From Candidatus Bathyarchaeota archaeon (GTDB lineage Archaea; Thermoproteota; Bathyarchaeia; 40CM-2-53-6), in the NCBI GenBank assembly GCA_005883085.1, contig VBAY01000069.1:1-9236 (forward strand): 9,236 nucleotides of DNA, written 5' to 3'. The position numbers were made by a program, and so were the translations under genes. The notes under the pieces are model-generated. The model was not told where the DNA came from and did not search any database. It saw nothing but the letters and a program-made list of their open reading frames with translations. Below, in pieces: positions 6,307-9,236 of the stretch. Each line of letters opens with the position of its first letter. Position 1 is the stretch's first letter.

Positions 6307-6933
6307 TTGAGCCGGCCAAAGGGCGCGCCACTGCTTGGGCCAGTAGGATTCCTGTTCGCTGCCGTAGGGTTCACAATGGCCGTTATCGTTGCGAGATTGT
6401 TTGTCGTCGTTGAGGCGAGGTGTACTCAATCGTGTCCTGTAATCAGGGTTCAGGGATTTCACATTCACCATCTCTACTATGGGGTCATATTGTTGCTAGC
6501 CTTATCAACAATCATGGTCTTTGCAACAGATGTCCGCACCAGATGGGACAGTGCCCTGATTGTTGGAGTAGGGCTCGGTCTCATTGCTGATGAAATTGGT
6601 CTATTGATTCTCCGCGTCCCTTACTGGGCCATTCCCTCGCTAGCAACGCTGGCGGCATTTGGACTAGCATTGTACCTTGCGACTGCCTACAAACTCTTGA
6701 CGGTTGGACGCAGGGACTTTGGACTCTTGGATCGGTACCAGACTTTGAGCATCTTCGGCGTGGTTCTGGCTATGTTGGGCTTTTTGTACTTTGGAAGGCC
6801 TCTAAGGGCAATGTATGCGAACGCGGCGCTAGTTGCATGGGTCTCAGCCTCTATTCTCCTGCTGACCTTCGGCAGGAAACACATCCAAGAGATCAGGCGC
6901 ACACCCTTAAACCCCGTTCCGCCTTCTCCCTAG
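6307..6933 (+). CDS. Multi-pass membrane protein with HIHH and DE motifs, function unknown
   Basis: A 208-residue integral membrane protein with about six predicted segments (about 11-35, 56-74, 82-101, 108-131, 145-163, 171-188) and a short basic/proline tail. Three histidines (H52, H54, H55 in QGFHIHHLYYG) sit just before the second segment, and an acidic pair D95-E96 lies in the third (GVGLGLIADEIGLL). A small family of bacterial and archaeal membrane proteins has the same pattern of a His cluster followed by a glycine-rich helix with D/E. I know no proven function, and metal binding is only inferred. Two cysteines (C39, C43) lie in the loop after segment 1. The TTG at 6307 is preceded in frame by TAG, and starting at the next ATG (6376) would cut through the first membrane segment, so TTG is preferred. 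The TAG stop is followed in the same frame by the helicase. Confidence 0.7.
   Translation: MSRPKGAPLLGPVGFLFAAVGFTMAVIVARLFVVVEARCTQSCPVIRVQGFHIHHLYYGVILLLALSTIMVFATDVRTRWDSALIVGVGLGLIADEIGLLILRVPYWAIPSLATLAAFGLALYLATAYKLLTVGRRDFGLLDRYQTLSIFGVVLAMLGFLYFGRPLRAMYANAALVAWVSASILLLTFGRKHIQEIRRTPLNPVPPSP
6906..6911 (+). promoter_or_regulatory. Putative internal TATA box for the helicase gene
   Basis: CTTAAA lies inside the 3' end of the membrane-protein gene. At the spacing seen for the NAPRT and RecA-fold genes, transcription would begin near 6931-6934, directly at the TAG/AAG junction where the helicase frame opens. The element is weak alone. Confidence 0.3.
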
Positions 6934-6954
6934 AAGAGAAGGCGCAAGGGCAAG

Positions 6955-8520
6955 CTGCAGGTCTCCAAGCCAGTAGGCATTGAGGCAAGAGAGTATCAGA
7001 GCACCATTGCAGAGTCCGCCGCCAAAGCCAACACTCTTGTCGTTCTCCCGACTGGGCTAGGCAAGACCATAGTCGCCTTGCTCGTAGCCGTCAAGCGTCT
7101 TTCAGAGCGCCAGAACGACAAAGTCGTCATTCTTGCCCCGACAAAACCGCTCGTTCTCCAACATGCCGAGTTTTTCAAAGACCACTTTCCCGACAAGAAT
7201 GTCAGGTCCTCTGTCCTTACAGGGGAAAATCCTCCAGCTTCGAGGATTATGGATTTCGAGGGATCTCAGCTTATTTTTGCGACTCCTGAGGTGATTAGAA
7301 ACGATGTCTCGAGTGAACGGTATACGTTGAACCGCGTCTGTTTGATCGTTTTTGACGAGGCGCATCGATGCGTCCGAGACTATGCTTACTCTGATGTAGC
7401 TGAGAGCTACAAGAGACAGGCATCGAACCCGTTGATACTTGGGCTGACCGCGTCGCCGAGCGCTCGAAAAGAGCGAGTTCAAGAAATCTGCGACAAACTT
7501 GCTATTACCAACGTAGAGATGAGAACCGAGGAGGATGAGGATGTTGTTCAGTATGTCAATGACGTGACGATAAACTGGGAACGGGTCCCGCTTCCTTCAG
7601 CGTACAAGCAAATTAGCAAGATTCTCCGAGCCGCGATGGATGAGAGGACGGAGAAGCTTAGGGCCATGCACCAGTTGCCGTCCGGGGTTCGCGCAAACAA
7701 GCGGATGCTACTGGAGCTCGGGGAGAAGTTGCGCAAGAGTCTGAGGAGAGGCGGTTCTGGAGCCTTGTATGGGGCCGTAATTCTGCAGGCCCAGGCGATG
7801 TCGTTGAGTCATGCAATCGACGTGCTGGAGACTCAAGGCCTCCACAATCTCACAAGATACCTTGCAAAGCTAGAGACCGCAAGTAGCAAGTCGGGCAAGA
7901 GCCTCTCCAGAGACCCTAAGATTCTCGAAGCTAGGCAGCTAGCATTCTCGATGGAGGAGAGAGAGCATCCCAAGCAGAAGAGACTTCGAGAGCTTGTCGA
8001 AGGAGAGATGAAGTTGAACAAGGACTCTAAGATCATAGTCTTCACTCAGTACAGAGATACTGTCGAGACCCTTGTTGAGAGACTGAACAAACTTGACGGT
8101 GTCTCCGCTGTTCGCTTTGTGGGTCAGGCGACTCGAGACGTTGATGACGTGGGTCTAAGCCAAAGCGAGCAGACGAGTATACTGGAAGATTTTCGCCAAG
8201 GACGTCACAACATACTCGTGACGACAAGCATCGGTGAGGAGGGATTACATGTCCCAGATGTGGACCATGTCATATTCTATGAAGCAGTTCCGTCCGAAAT
8301 CCGCCTTATACAGCGCAGAGGGCGTACTGGCAGGACGAGGCAAGGAAAAATGACAGTACTCATGTCAGAGGGAACCATTGACGAGGCGTATTACTGGACG
8401 AGCAAGAAGAGAGAGCAGCAGATGCATCGCTTTCTGCAGACGGTCAAGAAGAAAGGGGCGAAACCTCCGTCGAAGACAAAACGGACCTTAGACGACTGGT
8501 CCACCTTCCAAAATAACTAG
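6955..8520 (+). CDS. Hef/FANCM-type SF2 DNA helicase without nuclease domain, start codon unclear
   Basis: An ATP-dependent helicase of the archaeal Hef/FANCM group, which remodels stalled forks and branched DNA. Motifs in order: REYQ near 6988-6999; Walker A LPTGLGKT (7045-7068); then, counting residues from the TTG at 7078 as 1, APTKPLVLQH (20-29), FATPEV (67-72), FDEAHR (92-97), GLTASP (122-127), a helical insert (about 170-300), IIVFTQYRDT (319-328), TTSIGEEGLHVP (382-393) and QRRGRTGR (412-419). The euryarchaeal XPF-like nuclease domain is absent, as in other archaea with split Hef. The tail TKRTLDDWSTF (467-477) resembles a degenerate PCNA-interacting peptide. The frame opens directly after TAG 6931-6933 and contains no ATG, GTG or TTG before Walker A. 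I report the CTG at 6955, which yields 521 residues and a normal-looking N-terminus, but ATT 6979, readthrough or a sequence error are possible. A start at 7078 would remove Walker A. Confidence 0.85.
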   Translation: MQVSKPVGIEAREYQSTIAESAAKANTLVVLPTGLGKTIVALLVAVKRLSERQNDKVVILAPTKPLVLQHAEFFKDHFPDKNVRSSVLTGENPPASRIMDFEGSQLIFATPEVIRNDVSSERYTLNRVCLIVFDEAHRCVRDYAYSDVAESYKRQASNPLILGLTASPSARKERVQEICDKLAITNVEMRTEEDEDVVQYVNDVTINWERVPLPSAYKQISKILRAAMDERTEKLRAMHQLPSGVRANKRMLLELGEKLRKSLRRGGSGALYGAVILQAQAMSLSHAIDVLETQGLHNLTRYLAKLETASSKSGKSLSRDPKILEARQLAFSMEEREHPKQKRLRELVEGEMKLNKDSKIIVFTQYRDTVETLVERLNKLDGVSAVRFVGQATRDVDDVGLSQSEQTSILEDFRQGRHNILVTTSIGEEGLHVPDVDHVIFYEAVPSEIRLIQRRGRTGRTRQGKMTVLMSEGTIDEAYYWTSKKREQQMHRFLQTVKKKGAKPPSKTKRTLDDWSTFQNN

Positions 8521-8527
8521 ACCACGT

Positions 8528-8709
8528 TCCAGGCCTATCTTCCTCGCTCCACTCTTCGGCGTTCACTAGAAGACGCGCGATGTCCGAGCGGGCATATGGG
8601 GGAAGCCCCACTGAACGAAGGACTAGTGAACGAATTCCTGGTAATTGATGCCAGGGTCGTAACCAAAGTCTAACTCATTCCGAAAAGTAAAGACCAAGCT
8701 AGGCCTGGA
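8528..8709. ncRNA. Candidate structured RNA (nested stems) of unknown class
   Basis: This gap between the helicase and the small membrane protein gene folds on paper into nested stems. P1 pairs 8528-8541 with 8696-8709 (13 of 14). P2 pairs 8551-8559 with 8680-8688 (8 of 9). P3 pairs 8560-8569 with 8623-8632 (10 of 10). Inside P3 are hairpins 8580-8585/8590-8595 (6 bp, one G-U if plus) and 8597-8601/8606-8610 (5 bp, GAAG loop). A further hairpin pairs 8637-8641 with 8651-8655. I recognise no tRNA, RNase P, SRP or 5S hallmark. Strand is undecided: the G-U in the first hairpin favours plus, while the mismatch in P2 becomes a G-U on minus. AAATAAC at 8511-8517 is a weak possible plus promoter. 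Alternatives are a transposon-like inverted-repeat element or a bidirectional 3' structure between the converging genes. Confidence 0.45.
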
Positions 8710-8737
8710 TTCCAAGACTCGAATAGGTGATCCGCAA

Positions 8738-8950
8738 TTAGACGTGCGGAATCCGGATCTTGGGGATTCTTGCTCCAGTCAGAGTCAGGACTAGTCCCAA
8801 GAGGATGAGGAAAAAACCCGAGATCATGTACGCGTTAGGAGAGATCGTTGCGCCGTTGTAGGCGACTTTCTCGTTGCTAATGTACAAGCTCTCAGCCACG
8901 ATTCCAAGCAGGACAAATACTGCCCCAATGAGGACCATTAGTCTCCTCAT
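8738..8950 (-). CDS. Small two-TM membrane protein, function unknown
   Basis: A 70-residue protein with two hydrophobic helices, about 5-24 (MVLIGAVFVLLGIVAESLYI) and 42-59 (MISGFFLILLGLVLTLTG). They are joined by a polar loop of about 17 residues, and the C-terminal tail is basic (ARIPKIRIPHV). A helical hairpin in the membrane with short basic ends is expected. I do not recognise the family. The ATG at 8950 is used, but the ATG at codon 5 (8938) has AGGAG four bases ahead and could be the start. It converges on the helicase across the structured gap. The clear hydrophobic periodicity and an ATG start make it likely real. Confidence 0.6.
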   Translation of the reverse strand: MRRLMVLIGAVFVLLGIVAESLYISNEKVAYNGATISPNAYMISGFFLILLGLVLTLTGARIPKIRIPHV

Positions 8951-9150
8951 TCTACGACCACAGTTGAGAATAGAGTGAAACGACTCTTAAGCCCTGTTTA
9001 ACCAGAGATTAGCCTCCGAGGATATACCTTGGACGTTCGCCATACTCCCACTATTCAGGAGTTCTCCTTTCCGGATGAAATCGAAAAGTATTCGAAGTGA
9101 TAGGATTGTCTTGGAGACCGAGTTCTCTTGCGGACTGCGGTCCCAATTCG

Positions 9151-9160
9151 CTTATTAATC
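9151..9160 (+). promoter_or_regulatory. TATA-like element near the right edge
   Basis: CTTATTAATC is the most TATA-like stretch in the right-end region. Read on the plus strand it would start transcription near 9181, about 34 bases before the hairpin at 9215-9235. The gene it would serve lies beyond the window. Confidence 0.3.
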
Positions 9161-9214
9161 GAATCGTCAATATTCACTTTGAAAGCGACAAGGCATTTGG
9201 CCCTTCTCGTTCTC

Positions 9215-9235
9215 CCTGGGCATTGCTTGCCCAGG
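9215..9235. repeat. Perfect 8-bp hairpin with 5-base loop at the window edge
   Basis: CCTGGGCA (9215-9222) pairs with TGCCCAGG (9228-9235) around the loop TTGCT. It is GC-rich and stable. It could belong to an RNA gene, a leader or a terminator continuing past the edge; nothing here decides. Confidence 0.5.
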
Positions 9236-9236
9236 T

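Larger units (their letters stand above)
8951..9236. other. Right-end region without a convincing gene
   Basis: Frames are broken on both strands. The longest leftovers are a minus frame open from the window edge to a TGA at 9055-9057 (about 60 codons, rich in Arg/Lys/Ser and with no family I recognise) and a 27-codon plus frame from ATG 9075. Neither has supporting signals. The region holds a possible promoter (9151-9160) and a hairpin (9215-9235). Confidence 0.4.

Noticed and set aside
7078..8520. TTG at 7078 as the helicase start.
   Set aside because: It would delete the Q-motif and Walker A, which are clearly encoded upstream in the same frame.
8521..8673. A 50-codon frame continuing in phase after the helicase TAG, with an internal ATG at 8596.
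   Set aside because: An open run of this length is not rare by chance, the sequence matches no family I know, and it overlaps the nested-stem region.
8528..8709. Interpretation of the nested repeats as an insertion sequence or MITE.
   Set aside because: No target-site duplication and no transposase; not excluded, but less supported than a folded RNA.
8713..8740. A TTCGAGT stretch on the minus strand resembling a tRNA T-loop.
   Set aside because: The flanking bases do not form a T-stem and no acceptor, D or anticodon arms can be built.
9075..9158. 27-codon plus-strand frame from an ATG.
   Set aside because: Too short, with no ribosome site or promoter in place.
9055..9234. Minus-strand frame open to the right edge, possibly the end of a gene.
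   Set aside because: About 60 codons without recognisable motifs or clear coding character; kept only as a remark in the right-end entry.
1..9236. CRISPR arrays, integrases, toxin-antitoxin or defence genes.
   Set aside because: No regularly spaced repeats, and none of the coding frames shows motifs of such systems.

Overview
The window reads as a piece of an archaeal chromosome, most likely from the Thermoproteota side (Nitrososphaeria/Thaumarchaeota, Bathyarchaeia or a relative). The main evidence is a eukaryote-type DNA topoisomerase IB with all five catalytic residues, a marker of Thaumarchaeota and related lineages. It is supported by an archaeal-type nicotinate phosphoribosyltransferase with a C-terminal zinc knuckle, a GfcR-type HTH plus phosphoribosyltransferase regulator, a Hef/FANCM-like helicase, and TATA-type promoters placed for leaderless or nearly leaderless mRNAs. 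Genes are dense, base composition is balanced, and TAG is the commonest stop (6 of the 8 complete genes).

Layout. Positions 1-238 (minus) hold the N-terminus of a GfcR/PyrE-like regulator, divergent from nicotinate phosphoribosyltransferase (357-1559, plus). A fold-type II PLP enzyme of the threonine/serine dehydratase family follows (1655-2629, plus), converging on a D-2-hydroxyacid dehydrogenase family protein (2640-3659, minus). Divergent from that is a KaiC/RAD55-like RecA-fold protein whose Walker A motif is destroyed (3750-4586, plus). It converges, 6 bases apart, on topoisomerase IB (4593-6155, minus). Divergent again is a multi-pass membrane protein with HIHH and DE motifs (6307-6933, plus). 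Directly after its TAG, in the same frame, comes a Hef-type SF2 helicase with no conventional start codon before its Walker A motif (about 6955-8520, plus). Positions 8528-8709 have no convincing gene but contain several nested inverted repeats that look like a structured RNA. A two-TM small protein (8738-8950, minus) and a non-coding right end with a perfect 8-bp hairpin close the window.

Function. There is no single pathway. The left end groups PRPP/NAD metabolism (regulator and NaMN synthesis) with two small-molecule enzymes. The right half holds DNA topology and repair genes (topoisomerase IB, Hef-like helicase with a possible PCNA-binding tail). The least explained elements are the nested-stem region at 8528-8709, the missing helicase start next to an in-frame TAG, and the pseudo-ATPase at 3750-4586.
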